A stretch of 64,000 nt of DNA from an uncultured Chlorobiaceae bacterium (GTDB taxonomy: Bacteria > Bacteroidota > Chlorobiia > Chlorobiales > Chlorobiaceae). Under the pieces are notes generated by a model, which saw only the letters and a list, made by a program, of their open reading frames with translations, searched no databases and was not told the DNA's origin. Position 1 is the stretch's first letter, and each line of letters starts with the position of its first letter. Location: positions 68,920-132,919 of the forward strand of contig CAIMPI010000042.1 of NCBI GenBank assembly GCA_903843305.1, in the 5' to 3' direction. Shown here one piece after another: positions 47,450 to 56,242 of the stretch. The position numbers and the translations under genes were made by a program.

Positions 47450-48490
47450 TTATTTTTTCTGTTTGGCTGCCATAAAAAGTTCTATGGGCAGATCGGTACG
47501 GATAATAACTGATTTAAGGTTCTGCTGGATCTGGATTCTGTCGAGCAGCTCTTTTGTCTGTTCGGTTGTCTTTGTTCCGGTGTATTCGGAAAGCTTGACG
47601 GCGCCCCAGAGAAACGTTGAGGCGAAATAAGCTGCCTGATTTGTTTTATAGACCCATTCGCTTTGCCCCTCTATGCCATTGTTAAATTTTACCGAAAGGG
47701 CAAGGTTCTGGATACGGTCCAGATTTCCCATCGTTTTGATTCCCTGGTTGGTTGAGGTGAGGCTTTGCAGGGCGCCAGCGGTCCAAGCTGCGGAAGGAAG
47801 TGCAAACCAGAGGTGCGATTTGTAGATAGCCTTGTCAATAAGTGCTGCAGAGAGAGAGTCCCGCTGGAAGAAGCTGCCGGTTGGAACGAGAAACTCCTGG
47901 AGCATGTTTTTATTGTTGCTGAGAGCGATCCTTCTTGGCCCAAGTGAACAGATCCAGAGTTCGCGGTCGAGGTTGTAACATTGATGCCCCCCAATGCTCT
48001 CGGTAGTTGTGCTGTGGGCTCTGAGAAATGATTCGGGAAGTTTTTCCGTAAAAGCTCCCGATGCAATACCAAGAAAGTTCTGTTCTTTGTACCCGTGGCG
48101 CTTGAAACTGATTAACAGAGTGTCTATATCAAGAGAGGGGTTAATCTTTGATGATTTTAGAATTGTGTCAAGTCGGCCTTTTGGCTGGAACAGTGGTGCC
48201 TTTTTCAGGGAATCCGGAATGATCTCTTTCCAAAGTCTGCTTTCACGAATATCTTTAAGACCGATGTAGATAAGTGCGTCAGATTTTCCGGGAATGCGAT
48301 CAACTATTGCTTTAAGCTGCGGACTCAATGCTTCAGGTTCAAGCCGGGGTTTCGACCAGTTGACCCAGAGTACCGTCAGCAGAAAGCAGACGGTGCTGAT
48401 GGCGCTGATGGAGAGGAGAAGTCCTGCACCTTTTAAAAGAGAGCGTTTTTCAGGTGTTGCCGTTGCGTCAGTTCCGGGGTTCTTCTCCAT
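47450..48490 (-). CDS. Membrane-anchored protein of unknown function
   Basis: I do not recognise this 346-residue protein. One transmembrane helix lies near residues 23-44 (LLKGAGLLLSISAISTVCFL region), after a short cytoplasmic tail, and the remaining 300 residues look exported and mixed alpha/beta. Features to note are ALIYIGLKDIRES and RELWICSLGPRRIALSNN. It sits between tilS and rnhA, 11 bases downstream of rnhA, and may be in the rnhA transcript. Confidence 0.6.
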   Translation of the reverse strand: MEKNPGTDATATPEKRSLLKGAGLLLSISAISTVCFLLTVLWVNWSKPRLEPEALSPQLKAIVDRIPGKSDALIYIGLKDIRESRLWKEIIPDSLKKAPLFQPKGRLDTILKSSKINPSLDIDTLLISFKRHGYKEQNFLGIASGAFTEKLPESFLRAHSTTTESIGGHQCYNLDRELWICSLGPRRIALSNNKNMLQEFLVPTGSFFQRDSLSAALIDKAIYKSHLWFALPSAAWTAGALQSLTSTNQGIKTMGNLDRIQNLALSVKFNNGIEGQSEWVYKTNQAAYFASTFLWGAVKLSEYTGTKTTEQTKELLDRIQIQQNLKSVIIRTDLPIELFMAAKQKK

Positions 48491-48501
48491 ACAGCAATGG
48501 G

Positions 48502-48942
48502 TTATGATTTTCTTTTTACAGCTTCACGGGCCAGTGTGTCGCAGCGGTTGTTGTAGGGGTTGTCGCTGTGGCCTTTTACCTTGTAAAATTTTATTTTATG
48601 AAAGGTAAGCAACTTCAGGATTTTTTGCCACAGATCAATATTTTCAACACTTTTTTTTGATGCCGTCTGCCAGTTATTTCCTGTCCAGCGTTTCAGCCAT
48701 CCATTATTGATGGCGTTGACAAGGTAGCTTGAGTCGCTGTACAGGTCGACCAGGCAAGGCTCCTTGAGTGCTTCGAGCGCCTCTATTGCGGCGCTGAGTT
48801 CCATCCGGTTATTTGTTGTGGCTGGCGCATATCCCGAAATTTCACGGGTCGAAGAGCCGTACATCAGCAGTGCACCCCAGCCACCCGGGCCGGGATTGCC
48901 GCTGCATGCGCCGTCGGTGTAAATGGTGACTTTTTTTTTCAT
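48502..48942 (-). CDS. rnhA: Ribonuclease HI
   Basis: Cleaves the RNA strand of RNA-DNA hybrids. The four acidic catalytic residues are in [15 protein letters not shown] (D10), [20 protein letters not shown] and NRCDTLA near the end. I chose ATG 48942 ([11 protein letters not shown]), giving 146 residues; the frame is open to 48984 but that part is the upstream terminator. Confidence 0.94.
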   Translation of the reverse strand: MKKKVTIYTDGACSGNPGPGGWGALLMYGSSTREISGYAPATTNNRMELSAAIEALEALKEPCLVDLYSDSSYLVNAINNGWLKRWTGNNWQTASKKSVENIDLWQKILKLLTFHKIKFYKVKGHSDNPYNNRCDTLAREAVKRKS

Positions 48943-48946
48943 CAAC

Positions 48947-48976
48947 AAAAAAAAGCTCAACCTGTGCTGGCTGAGC
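48947..48976 (-). terminator. Terminator of rpmB
   Basis: An 8-bp stem (GCTCAGCC / GGTTGAGC, one G-T pair on the RNA) with a 6-base loop and an eight-base T run on the minus strand, just before the rnhA start. Confidence 0.75.
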
Positions 48977-49026
48977 CTTTGCATGATATTGAAAAATCTT
49001 TATAACCCCCCGTAGGTTGTCTTGCT

Positions 49027-49245
49027 CTATTTTACCAGCTTGGCAAGCTCGGCAGTACCGGTTTTGGCGATAATTTTCATGGCTTTTGCAGAAAGCTTCA
49101 CCTTTACAAATCGTTTTTCCTCTTCAATCCAGACTCTTTTGGTGTGGAGATTGGGCTCGAAACGCGTGCGGACGTGGTTATTTGCATGAGACACCGTATT
49201 GCCGTACTTGGGTCTTTTGCCGGTCAGTAAACAAACTTTGGACAT
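49027..49245 (-). CDS. rpmB: 50S ribosomal protein L28
   Basis: 72-residue ribosomal protein with the conserved [19 protein letters not shown] start and the basic [18 protein letters not shown] core. ATG 49245 is the normal start; the frame is open to 49287. One CxxC-type zinc ribbon found in some L28 proteins is absent (only one cysteine). Confidence 0.95.
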   Translation of the reverse strand: MSKVCLLTGKRPKYGNTVSHANNHVRTRFEPNLHTKRVWIEEEKRFVKVKLSAKAMKIIAKTGTAELAKLVK

Positions 49246-49315
49246 GGTGCGATCAATTGTGTTAAAAAATGAAACGGAATATAACAATAGTTTTGTAAAC
49301 CGGAAACGTATAGTT

Positions 49316-50308
49316 TCAGGGTCGGATGCCGACAGCGCAGACCATCATTGATAAAACGTAGAGCAGTGTTCCAAAAGCGTTGTACCAGACGGCTTTCTCT
49401 TTCGGTTGTGCAATCAGGATTTTTTGCATGGGTAGTTGGGCTGCAAGCAACAGAAGAGCAATTACTGTTGTTGTCATCGATCCTTTTACTACGAGAATAG
49501 AGATGGCGGCAAGCTGCGCGATATCCATAATAACGGCGGCCAGGATGGCGGCCTTTTTTTCTCCGAGTTGTACGGGGATTGAGGCAACTTTACGGATATT
49601 GTCACCGACAATTGACTTGAAGTCATTCAACGTCATAATGCCATGAGCTCCAAGTGAAAAAATAATAGCAAGAGCAATGGTTTCACTTGAAGGAATGCCC
49701 TGGGTAATTGCAAAACTGCCAGTAAGCCATGCGACCCCCTCGTAGGCAAGGCCTACAATGAGGTTGCCGAACCACCCGTTTCTTTTTGCCCGAATCGGGG
49801 GGCCGGAATATGCGTGTGACATGAGTACCCCGACAAAAGCTATCGCAACGACATAAGGATGAATTGAAAATGCCACAAGGAAGCCTGTAACGATAAGTCC
49901 GAAAGTGATAAGCCAACTGGCGGATTTGGAGATTTTGCCAGCCGGAATTGGGCGCTCGGGTTCATTGATGGCATCCACTTCACGGTCGAAGTAGTCGTTC
50001 ATTGTTTGCGACATGGCGCACATGAGCGGCCCGGCCAGAAGAATACCTCGCAGAAGAATAGACCAGTTGTCTGAAATACTTTCGCCAGTTGACACCACAC
50101 CGCATGCGAAAGCCCACATGGGAGGAAACCAGGTTACTGGTTTCATGAGCGGCACAATAGCAGATGGCTCAATCCTGAATCCAGGTCTGTTGACATTCTC
50201 AAGAGCCTGCTGGATCTCGTTCTGCCGGGAATCGCTCACTCCTGATAAGCGAAGCTTTTCGGCGATGCTTTGCTGCTTTTCAGGATGAAGAGTTTCTCGT
50301 CCGTTCAT
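49316..50308 (-). CDS. bchG: (Bacterio)chlorophyll synthase, BchG-type prenyltransferase
   Basis: UbiA-superfamily membrane enzyme that attaches the prenyl tail to (bacterio)chlorophyllide. The Asp-rich motif [17 protein letters not shown] is diagnostic of chlorophyll synthases, as is [15 protein letters not shown]. About eight hydrophobic segments and a 50-residue soluble N-terminus give 330 residues. BchG makes bacteriochlorophyll a (chlorophyll a in the reaction centre uses ChlG-like enzymes), while BchK makes bacteriochlorophyll c/d/e in chlorosomes. The motifs favour BchG over BchK, but the exact pigment is inferred. Confidence 0.85.
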   Translation of the reverse strand: MNGRETLHPEKQQSIAEKLRLSGVSDSRQNEIQQALENVNRPGFRIEPSAIVPLMKPVTWFPPMWAFACGVVSTGESISDNWSILLRGILLAGPLMCAMSQTMNDYFDREVDAINEPERPIPAGKISKSASWLITFGLIVTGFLVAFSIHPYVVAIAFVGVLMSHAYSGPPIRAKRNGWFGNLIVGLAYEGVAWLTGSFAITQGIPSSETIALAIIFSLGAHGIMTLNDFKSIVGDNIRKVASIPVQLGEKKAAILAAVIMDIAQLAAISILVVKGSMTTTVIALLLLAAQLPMQKILIAQPKEKAVWYNAFGTLLYVLSMMVCAVGIRP

Positions 50309-50383
50309 GGGTATAGTGTTCCTCGCTCCAGCGTTAAAACAAAGCAGACAGTATACAAGTTTTTTGGCAAAAAAGATAAGGAT

Positions 50384-51439
50384 TTAGTTGAAGCCTTGCC
50401 TGTATTTTGCAGAGAGCTCAGCGTTTATTTTCAAAATTTCATGAAATTTCTGTTCAGATTGGCCGCTCTCCAAAGCATCTTTTGCCATAATAAAACCATC
50501 ATTAATACAGACGGCTTTTCCTGATACATAGCAGGCCATGGCGGTGGTAAACAAGGCTGCGTCAACGTGTGCAACAGGCGCGCTTCCGTCAAGGATCTTG
50601 CGGATAATAAGTGCGTTGTTATCTTTTCCGCCACCCTGGATTTTCGACAGGGCATGCCTTGTCAGTCCGAACTCTTCGGGATATAGCGTATGCTGGGTTG
50701 CACATCCATTCAGAATTTCGGTAATATATGTTGCACCGTTGAGGCTTGGCTCGTCAAGCGCAATGCCCTCTTCAGTTACCGAATGCACAATGATGGCATG
50801 GCGGGTTCCTGTCTGTACCAGCACCTCTGCATAGAGTTCCATAAGTTCTCGGTTGAAAACGCCTACAAGCTGCCGTTTTACCCGTGAAGGATTAATGAGG
50901 GGTCCGAGAATATTGAAGATCGTTCTGATGCCCAGTTCCCGACGGATATTGGCAACTTTCTTCATGGATGGATGGTACAGGGGAGCAAACAGGAATGCAA
51001 ATCCCGTTTGCTGAAACAGCTCTTGTGTTGCATCTGGAGGCAAATCGATAACAAAGCCGAGTGCCTCCAGAACATCTGCGCTTCCACAACTGCTTGTTAC
51101 TGAACGATTTCCATGTTTTGCTATAAGGACACCAGCACTGTTTGCAATAATTGATGCGGTTGTTGAAATATTAAAAGTGCCAGCATGGTCTCCGCCAGTG
51201 CCACAGGTATCAATGGCGTCATCATCAAGTATAAGAGTGTTGGCTTTTTCCATCAGGCTGAAGTATGCTCCGGCAGTTTCTGCAGGACTCACTCCTTTTT
51301 TTTGCAGAAGGCTCAGTATTGCGGCAATAACAGTCTCTGAAAAAAGACCATCCATAATGCTGTTCATGCAGAATCTCATTTCCTCCTGTGAAAAATGTTC
51401 TCCTGCAAGTAGCTTTTCAAGTAATTTTTTTTGTGGCAT
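50384..51439 (-). CDS. trpD: Anthranilate phosphoribosyltransferase
   Basis: Joins anthranilate to PRPP in tryptophan synthesis. The PRPP-binding loop is [17 protein letters not shown] near residue 80, and [18 protein letters not shown] and the [18 protein letters not shown] segment fit the family. ATG 51439 ([10 protein letters not shown]) gives a 351-residue protein; the frame is open to 51487. No other trp gene is adjacent. Confidence 0.95.
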   Translation of the reverse strand: MPQKKLLEKLLAGEHFSQEEMRFCMNSIMDGLFSETVIAAILSLLQKKGVSPAETAGAYFSLMEKANTLILDDDAIDTCGTGGDHAGTFNISTTASIIANSAGVLIAKHGNRSVTSSCGSADVLEALGFVIDLPPDATQELFQQTGFAFLFAPLYHPSMKKVANIRRELGIRTIFNILGPLINPSRVKRQLVGVFNRELMELYAEVLVQTGTRHAIIVHSVTEEGIALDEPSLNGATYITEILNGCATQHTLYPEEFGLTRHALSKIQGGGKDNNALIIRKILDGSAPVAHVDAALFTTAMACYVSGKAVCINDGFIMAKDALESGQSEQKFHEILKINAELSAKYRQGFN

Positions 51440-51593
51440 GAAGCTGATGTGTTGGCAAATGATTGCAAATTGTGTAAATGTAAACAATAATCAAGAATTG
51501 ATGTACATAGTTAAATAATGATGAAGCTTCATTGTCTTGAATGTGCCCAGCAGTGAGTTAATCCGATTTTTTTACGAATCAGAGTGCTTTTTA

Positions 51594-52688
51594 ATGGATA
51601 ATCAGCAGATAACGGTGTGCAGGGAAGTGGCTTTCCGGATGGTTTTGAGGAAAATGATGTGTCAGGCGATAGATGCAACTATTGTGACGGATCTTTCTGT
51701 TATTCGTTGGCTGACAGGCTTCAGCGGTTCAAGTGCACGGTTACTGCTTACAAGGGAAAAAAGCTGGCTGTTTACCGATTTTCGCTACAAGGAGCAGGCC
51801 GTAAGAGAGGTGGCGGTGGCTGAAACGGTTATTGCCACTGACGGGTTTGCTGCTGAGCTTGGTTCTGGACGTTATCCTCTCGGTAACATCGTTGCACTTC
51901 AGTCTGATAGTATCACCTGGCACGAGGCAACTATGCTTATCGAACAGATTTTTGGCAAACAGCAAGTGATACCCGTTGACTCATTTTTCGATGAGTTCAG
52001 GATGTTGAAGAATGAGATTGAGCTCTTGAAGATGCTCCGCGCGGTAGAAATCAGTGAACTTGCGCTTGAAAAAGTGCTTCCTATGATTTCGCCATCAGTG
52101 ACGGAGCTTGATATTGCTGCTGAGATTACTTACCAGCAAAAAAAACTTGGCGCGGAAAAAGACTCTTTTGATCCCATTGTTGCTGGAGGGGCACGTTCAG
52201 CCATGCCTCATGCAACTGCATCAAAAGTCAAGTTCAGGACGGGTGAGCTGATTGTTATCGATATTGGGTGTGTCTATGAAGGGTATGCGTCCGACCAGAC
52301 GAGAACTGTCGCTCTTGGTCATGTTTCAGGTGAAGCCCGGGAGGTTTACCGTATTGTACAGGAAGCTCAAGAGCTTGGTATTGCTTCGGCGAAGTGTGGA
52401 ATGATGGCAAAAGAACTTGATGCCAGGGTTCGTTGCTTCATTGCCGCTCACGGCTACGCAGATGAGTTTGGCCACGGCCTTGGTCACGGTGTTGGTCTCG
52501 ATGTGCATGAGGAGCCCCGGATCAGCCCAAAAGGAGAGCGAGAGTTGCAGGAAAACATGGTATTTACTATTGAGCCGGGTATTTATCTGCCAGGTAAATT
52601 CGGTGTGCGCATTGAGGACACTGTTGTGATGGGCCCGCATGGTGCTACTCCCTTGCAGCGGTTCAGTAAGGAGTTTATAGAGTTGTGA
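51594..52688 (+). CDS. pepP: Xaa-Pro aminopeptidase family M24 peptidase
   Basis: Pita-bread-fold dinuclear metallopeptidase that removes N-terminal residues next to proline. Metal ligands: the aspartates in VIDIGCVYEG and YASDQTR, the histidine in GHGLGHGVGLDVHE and the glutamates in FTIEPGIYLPG and VRIEDTV. The N-terminal creatinase-like domain fills about residues 1-130. ATG 51594 (MDNQQITVCREV) is preferred over 51537. PepP or PepQ-like naming is not decidable from sequence alone. Confidence 0.88.
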   Translation: MDNQQITVCREVAFRMVLRKMMCQAIDATIVTDLSVIRWLTGFSGSSARLLLTREKSWLFTDFRYKEQAVREVAVAETVIATDGFAAELGSGRYPLGNIVALQSDSITWHEATMLIEQIFGKQQVIPVDSFFDEFRMLKNEIELLKMLRAVEISELALEKVLPMISPSVTELDIAAEITYQQKKLGAEKDSFDPIVAGGARSAMPHATASKVKFRTGELIVIDIGCVYEGYASDQTRTVALGHVSGEAREVYRIVQEAQELGIASAKCGMMAKELDARVRCFIAAHGYADEFGHGLGHGVGLDVHEEPRISPKGERELQENMVFTIEPGIYLPGKFGVRIEDTVVMGPHGATPLQRFSKEFIEL

Positions 52689-52724
52689 ATTGATGGAACC
52701 CGAAAAAGCTTTTAAAACAGCAAA

Positions 52725-54140
52725 TGGATTTTAATAGCCATTTGGAATAAGGACAAAGAAATGATAAGTTTTTTCTGTATTTTATGCTTGCATAATCATA
52801 CCTGATTTTGGCTCTATGTTCTCGCTAAAATATGCTAACAATGATTGAAAAAAACGAATTACTGAAAAAAATCAGTGCGATCGAGCAAAGCGAGGAGTCT
52901 GTGATTGCTATTTACTCGAATCATATCCAGCATGTTATCAGATATTCCACACTCGGAAAGGATGTTCAGGTTAAGATACTTGACATGCTGCAAAAACTGA
53001 ATTCGGATCTGCAAGAACATAATTCCACCACAAAGGAACTCATTGAATCCATTGTAAAAAGCGGAAAAAATGTTTTTTAACAAAGATTTGCGTGGATTTT
53101 TTGGATCCATCATAGAAACCAAAAAACAAAAGCAAGATATTCTTACGACTCTTGCGTCTAATGTTGATGACATGGATATTGAGGAGACTTCTGAGCCCGT
53201 ATACATGGATGATCAACCCCAGCAGAGTCAAGATCTTGTCAATGACTTGCAGGGTAATGATTTGAACCCTCATCATCAATCTCCCGCTCCCCAAACTTTT
53301 AAACCCAAAACCATAAATATTCTTAAACATCCACTATGTGAGGTTTTTGGTTTTATGGCAACAGACCAGTCGTCCAAGGCACAACGGTACCGTTCGCACA
53401 GGCATTGTCCATTTAATAATAAAGTTCCAAACTGTACCAACGATCAGATAAATAATCCTCTGGGAGTATGCAGTATTTTGCAAAACAACAAGCCAGTGAT
53501 AACGTGTCCGATTCGTTTTCGTGAAGACTGGCTGATTACTGATGATGCCGCTTCCTTCTTTTTTGAAGAAAGTGTTAGTTGGGGTTCGTTGACGGAAGTT
53601 CCTTTGAATGATGCTGATGGAAAATCAGCCGGAAATATAGATGTGATGCTCGTCGCTTATGATGAACGAGGCAAAATGATTGATTTTGGGGTGCTTGAGG
53701 TTCATGCCGCATCTATTTCTGGAAATTTGCATGATCCATTCGAGTATTATATGAAAGATCCCAAAGCGAATGCTTTAATGGACTGGGCAGCACAACCAAA
53801 CTACCCACAACCGGATTTTCTTTCTGCAGAAAGAAAAAGTGTTTTTCCGCAGCTTTTATTTAAAGGCCGTATTTTACATTCATGGCATAAAAAAATGGCA
53901 GTGGCCATTGATAAAAGCTTGTTTGACACGCTTCCGGCGTTGAATCCAGTAAAGAAGGAAGATGCTGATATTGCCTGGCTCATTTACGATCTCGAACTGA
54001 CAGCCGGAGATAAGGAACATTATCATCTTAAAAAGATTGGAGAGGTATACACGGCATTTCAACCGACCATGTTAGCTTTAACAGCAATATCTCCAGGCAA
54101 TGTTGGCGATTTTGTGAAATTTCTTCCAGAACTGGACAGT
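52725..54140 (+). repeat. Inverted duplication, arm A
   Basis: Covers the upstream region and both genes of cassette A. Its upstream part (TGGATTTTAA, then CATTTGGAATAAGG and AAAGAAATGATAAGTTTTTT) is matched on the opposite strand near 56443-56490, and its main gene matches the gene at 54905-56242. Identity is partial, so this is an old duplication, not a recent one. The arm boundaries are approximate. Confidence 0.7.
52841..53080 (+). CDS. Small helical protein coupled to the NotI-like gene
   Basis: A 79-residue protein, all-helical by eye and acidic at its start (MIEKNELLKKISAIEQSEES). Spaced Glu/His positions (EESVIAIYSNHIQHVIR, then SDLQEHNSTTKELIESI) recall half of a ferritin-like four-helix bundle, but metal binding is not shown. 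ATG 52832 is an alternative start. The stop lies 11 bases inside the start of the NotI-like gene, so the two are translated together. A decayed copy lies upstream of the second NotI-like gene. Confidence 0.6.
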   Translation: MIEKNELLKKISAIEQSEESVIAIYSNHIQHVIRYSTLGKDVQVKILDMLQKLNSDLQEHNSTTKELIESIVKSGKNVF

Positions 54141-54143
54141 TAA
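53070..54143 (+). CDS. NotI-like restriction-endonuclease-fold protein, copy A
   Basis: A 357-residue protein whose C-terminal 265 residues resemble the restriction enzyme NotI. A four-cysteine site follows the NotI pattern: C113 (RHCPF), C122 (NCT), C134 (GVC) and C146 (TCPIR); in NotI such cysteines hold one iron atom. The nuclease core has D191 (GNIDVML) and E210 in GVLEVHAASISG, matching NotI GVLEIQT; NotI has Gln where this has His212. The first 40 residues (MFFNKDLRGFFGSIIETKKQ) are helical, and a Gln/Pro/Asp-rich linker follows. No methyltransferase gene is visible. It is coupled to the small gene upstream. Nuclease activity, target and role are not proven. Confidence 0.72.
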   Translation: MFFNKDLRGFFGSIIETKKQKQDILTTLASNVDDMDIEETSEPVYMDDQPQQSQDLVNDLQGNDLNPHHQSPAPQTFKPKTINILKHPLCEVFGFMATDQSSKAQRYRSHRHCPFNNKVPNCTNDQINNPLGVCSILQNNKPVITCPIRFREDWLITDDAASFFFEESVSWGSLTEVPLNDADGKSAGNIDVMLVAYDERGKMIDFGVLEVHAASISGNLHDPFEYYMKDPKANALMDWAAQPNYPQPDFLSAERKSVFPQLLFKGRILHSWHKKMAVAIDKSLFDTLPALNPVKKEDADIAWLIYDLELTAGDKEHYHLKKIGEVYTAFQPTMLALTAISPGNVGDFVKFLPELDS

Positions 54144-54331
54144 AATAATGGTAGCTTCAAGAATTTTGCTTGTGCGTTTGGGTATTTTCTATTCTGACCG
54201 CAAGACAAACTTCAAATAGTCGTGCGAAAGTTGGTTGGCACCAACAAAAAAAACATCTCCTCACTGAGAAGATCAGCCTGCCACTTAAAATATGAGCACG
54301 AAAAGAAAAATGAGTACAGGAAAAAGTATAG

Positions 54332-54523
54332 TTACCTCTCCCAGTGCTCAGATGCAGGAAGACCCGCTATATAGTGAGTCATCATCAAATCCCACTCTAC
54401 CTTCCTGATCTCGGCCAGCGTACATGCAAACCCTTCCTCTCGAATAAATGCGCTTAACCTATCTTTAAGTGCAAGATCTGATTGGAGTTTTTCGATGAAC
54501 TTTTTTGCTTGTTCTTCTGACAT
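54332..54523 (-). CDS. Nif11-like leader-peptide family protein
   Basis: A 63-residue protein matching the Nif11 domain: MSEEQAKKFIEKLQSDLAL, KDRLSAFIREEGF and AEIRKVEWDL. Nif11 domains occur in nitrogen-fixation regions and as leader peptides of ribosomal natural products. Here there is no GG or GA cleavage motif and only about 15 residues follow the domain, so no obvious core peptide. GGGAG lies 6 bases before ATG 54523; the frame is open to 54559. It sits alone between the two NotI-like genes, and no modifying enzyme is visible nearby. Confidence 0.75.
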   Translation of the reverse strand: MSEEQAKKFIEKLQSDLALKDRLSAFIREEGFACTLAEIRKVEWDLMMTHYIAGLPASEHWER

Positions 54524-54904
54524 AATTAGCTCCCGTTGATTAACATCAAAACGAACCAAAATAACATCTGAATATATCTGATCTGAGTAATTTCTTCGCC
54601 TGATTTACACATTAGATGTATCCACATCTAACCTCAGATAAAAAAACCTTTACCTTAAAACCAAATTTTCTTGATAAAAGTTCTTTTTTCGCAAATACAC
54701 TTTCCTCAAATGGTGCCACAGAATCGAACCCGAAGCTGCCATTGAAGCATTAGAATTTATATTAATATTCTGTTTGAGTATTGGTCTTATCAGAATGAAG
54801 GTTGTTTATGACAGTTAAAACAACTTATACCTTACAACTGAAAAGTAAATTACAACCAGTATTGCTACTGGTTGTGAGGCTAGCTCTGTGAATAATCTGT
54901 TTAT
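54524..54904. other. 380-base region between Nif11 and copy B
   Basis: No ORF of note. It holds a terminator-like hairpin near its right end and, at 54715-54745, a string resembling the T-loop of a tRNA (minus strand GGGTTCGATTC) that does not fold into a tRNA. Confidence 0.5.
54852..54875 (-). terminator. Hairpin after NotI-like copy B
   Basis: A perfect 10-bp stem (ACAACCAGTA / TACTGGTTGT) with loop TTGC, followed on the minus strand by T-rich sequence. It is 30 bases past the copy B stop. Confidence 0.6.
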
Positions 54905-56242
54905 TCAACTGGTCTGTTCCGGCAAAAATTTCACAAAATCATCAACATTGCCTGGAGATATCGCGGTTATAAACGACAGTGTTGATTTGAATTCCGTGTA
55001 TACTACATCAATCTTTTTGAGCTGATAACGTTCTTTATCTCCATCAATTATTGATTCAAGATCGTAAATGAGCCAAGCAATATCAGCATCCTCTTTTTTT
55101 ACACGATTTAAAGTCGGAAGGGTATCAAACAGGCTTTTATTGATGGCTACTGCCATTTTCTTATTCCATGAATGTAAAATTCCACCTTTAAATAAAAGTT
55201 GAGGGACAAGACTTTTCCTTGCCGCAGAAAGAAAGTCTGGTTGTGGATAGTTCGGTTGTGCTGTCCAATCCATTAACGCATTGGCCTTGGGATCTTTCAT
55301 GTAATATTCAAAAGGCTCACGTAAATTTCCTGAAACAAATGCGGCATGAACCTCAAGTGCTCCGAAATCAATTATTTTACCCCGGTCATCATAAGCGACG
55401 AGCATAACATCAATATTTCCTGAAGATTTCCCATTAGCATCGTTCAGAGGCACTTCTGTTAGTGTGCTCCAGCGAGTACCTTCTTCAAAAAAGAAGGACG
55501 CAGCATCATCAGTAATCAGCCAGTCTTCACGAAACCGCACAGGACAGGTGATGACAGGTTTATTGTTATGTAAAATACTGCACACTCCGAGAGGATTTTT
55601 CGAGTATTTGTTGGTGCAGTTTGGCACCTTATTATTGAACGGGCAATGCCGATGTGAACGGTACCGTTGTGCCTTTGGTGACTGATCAGTTGCCGTAAAA
55701 CCAAAAATCTCACCTAACGGATGCTTAATCGTGCTCATGTTATGAAAAGTTTGCGTAGTGGTAGGCTGAAAATGAGTACTCGAATCATGTGGCGGGATGT
55801 CTTCAACAAGCTTAATATTATGCTGAAGTTGATCAACATGTTGTTGATCAGCCATATCTGTTTTTGACAAAGCAGGTTGCGTAGTTACTGGTTGAAAATA
55901 AGCGACAGGCTCAAGCGCCTCGACTTCTTTAACAAGCTCTGGACTCTGCTGAATTTGATCCTCCTGGAGCGGCTCTTCAATATCAGTTTGCTCCAAAGGT
56001 GTTTGCTCAATGAGAGCTTCTTCATAACGGGGTTCTTCGACGTGCTCCACACCGTTAACCAGATCAATACTCTGCTGAATTTGATCGACATGTCGTTGTT
56101 CATCCATGCCTATGCGAAGCAAAGTATCCTTTATGTCCAAATCTTCAACATCAGCCGCAAGAGAATTGAAAATATCACGCTTCTGTTTTTTTATCTCCAT
56201 CATGGAGCCGAAAAATTCAAGCAAATCTTTATTAATAAACAT
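54905..56242 (-). CDS. NotI-like restriction-endonuclease-fold protein, copy B
   Basis: A 445-residue paralogue of copy A, facing it tail to tail. From about residue 172 to the end the two are near-colinear (TIKHPLGEIFG, CPFNNKVPNCT, GVCSIL, TCPVRFREDW). The four cysteines are C200, C209, C221 and C233, the acidic pair is D278 and E297, and NotI's Gln is again His (H299). The N-terminal helix (MFINKDLLEFFGSMMEIKKQ) is also shared. Between them lies a longer 130-residue acidic linker with diverged repeats of a DEQRHVDQIQQSIDLV-type unit. No methylase is present. An intact small partner gene is missing, but its remnant lies just upstream. Confidence 0.72.
   Translation of the reverse strand: MFINKDLLEFFGSMMEIKKQKRDIFNSLAADVEDLDIKDTLLRIGMDEQRHVDQIQQSIDLVNGVEHVEEPRYEEALIEQTPLEQTDIEEPLQEDQIQQSPELVKEVEALEPVAYFQPVTTQPALSKTDMADQQHVDQLQHNIKLVEDIPPHDSSTHFQPTTTQTFHNMSTIKHPLGEIFGFTATDQSPKAQRYRSHRHCPFNNKVPNCTNKYSKNPLGVCSILHNNKPVITCPVRFREDWLITDDAASFFFEEGTRWSTLTEVPLNDANGKSSGNIDVMLVAYDDRGKIIDFGALEVHAAFVSGNLREPFEYYMKDPKANALMDWTAQPNYPQPDFLSAARKSLVPQLLFKGGILHSWNKKMAVAINKSLFDTLPTLNRVKKEDADIAWLIYDLESIIDGDKERYQLKKIDVVYTEFKSTLSFITAISPGNVDDFVKFLPEQTS

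Noticed and set aside
54230-54245. Short hairpin GTTGGT / ACCAAC near the Nif11 gene
   Set aside because: Only six pairs and followed by As on the plus strand; too weak to call a terminator.
54715-54745. tRNA-like T-loop (GGGTTCGATTC on the minus strand) ending in CACCA
   Set aside because: The flanking bases do not pair into a T stem or acceptor, and no anticodon or D arm lies upstream.
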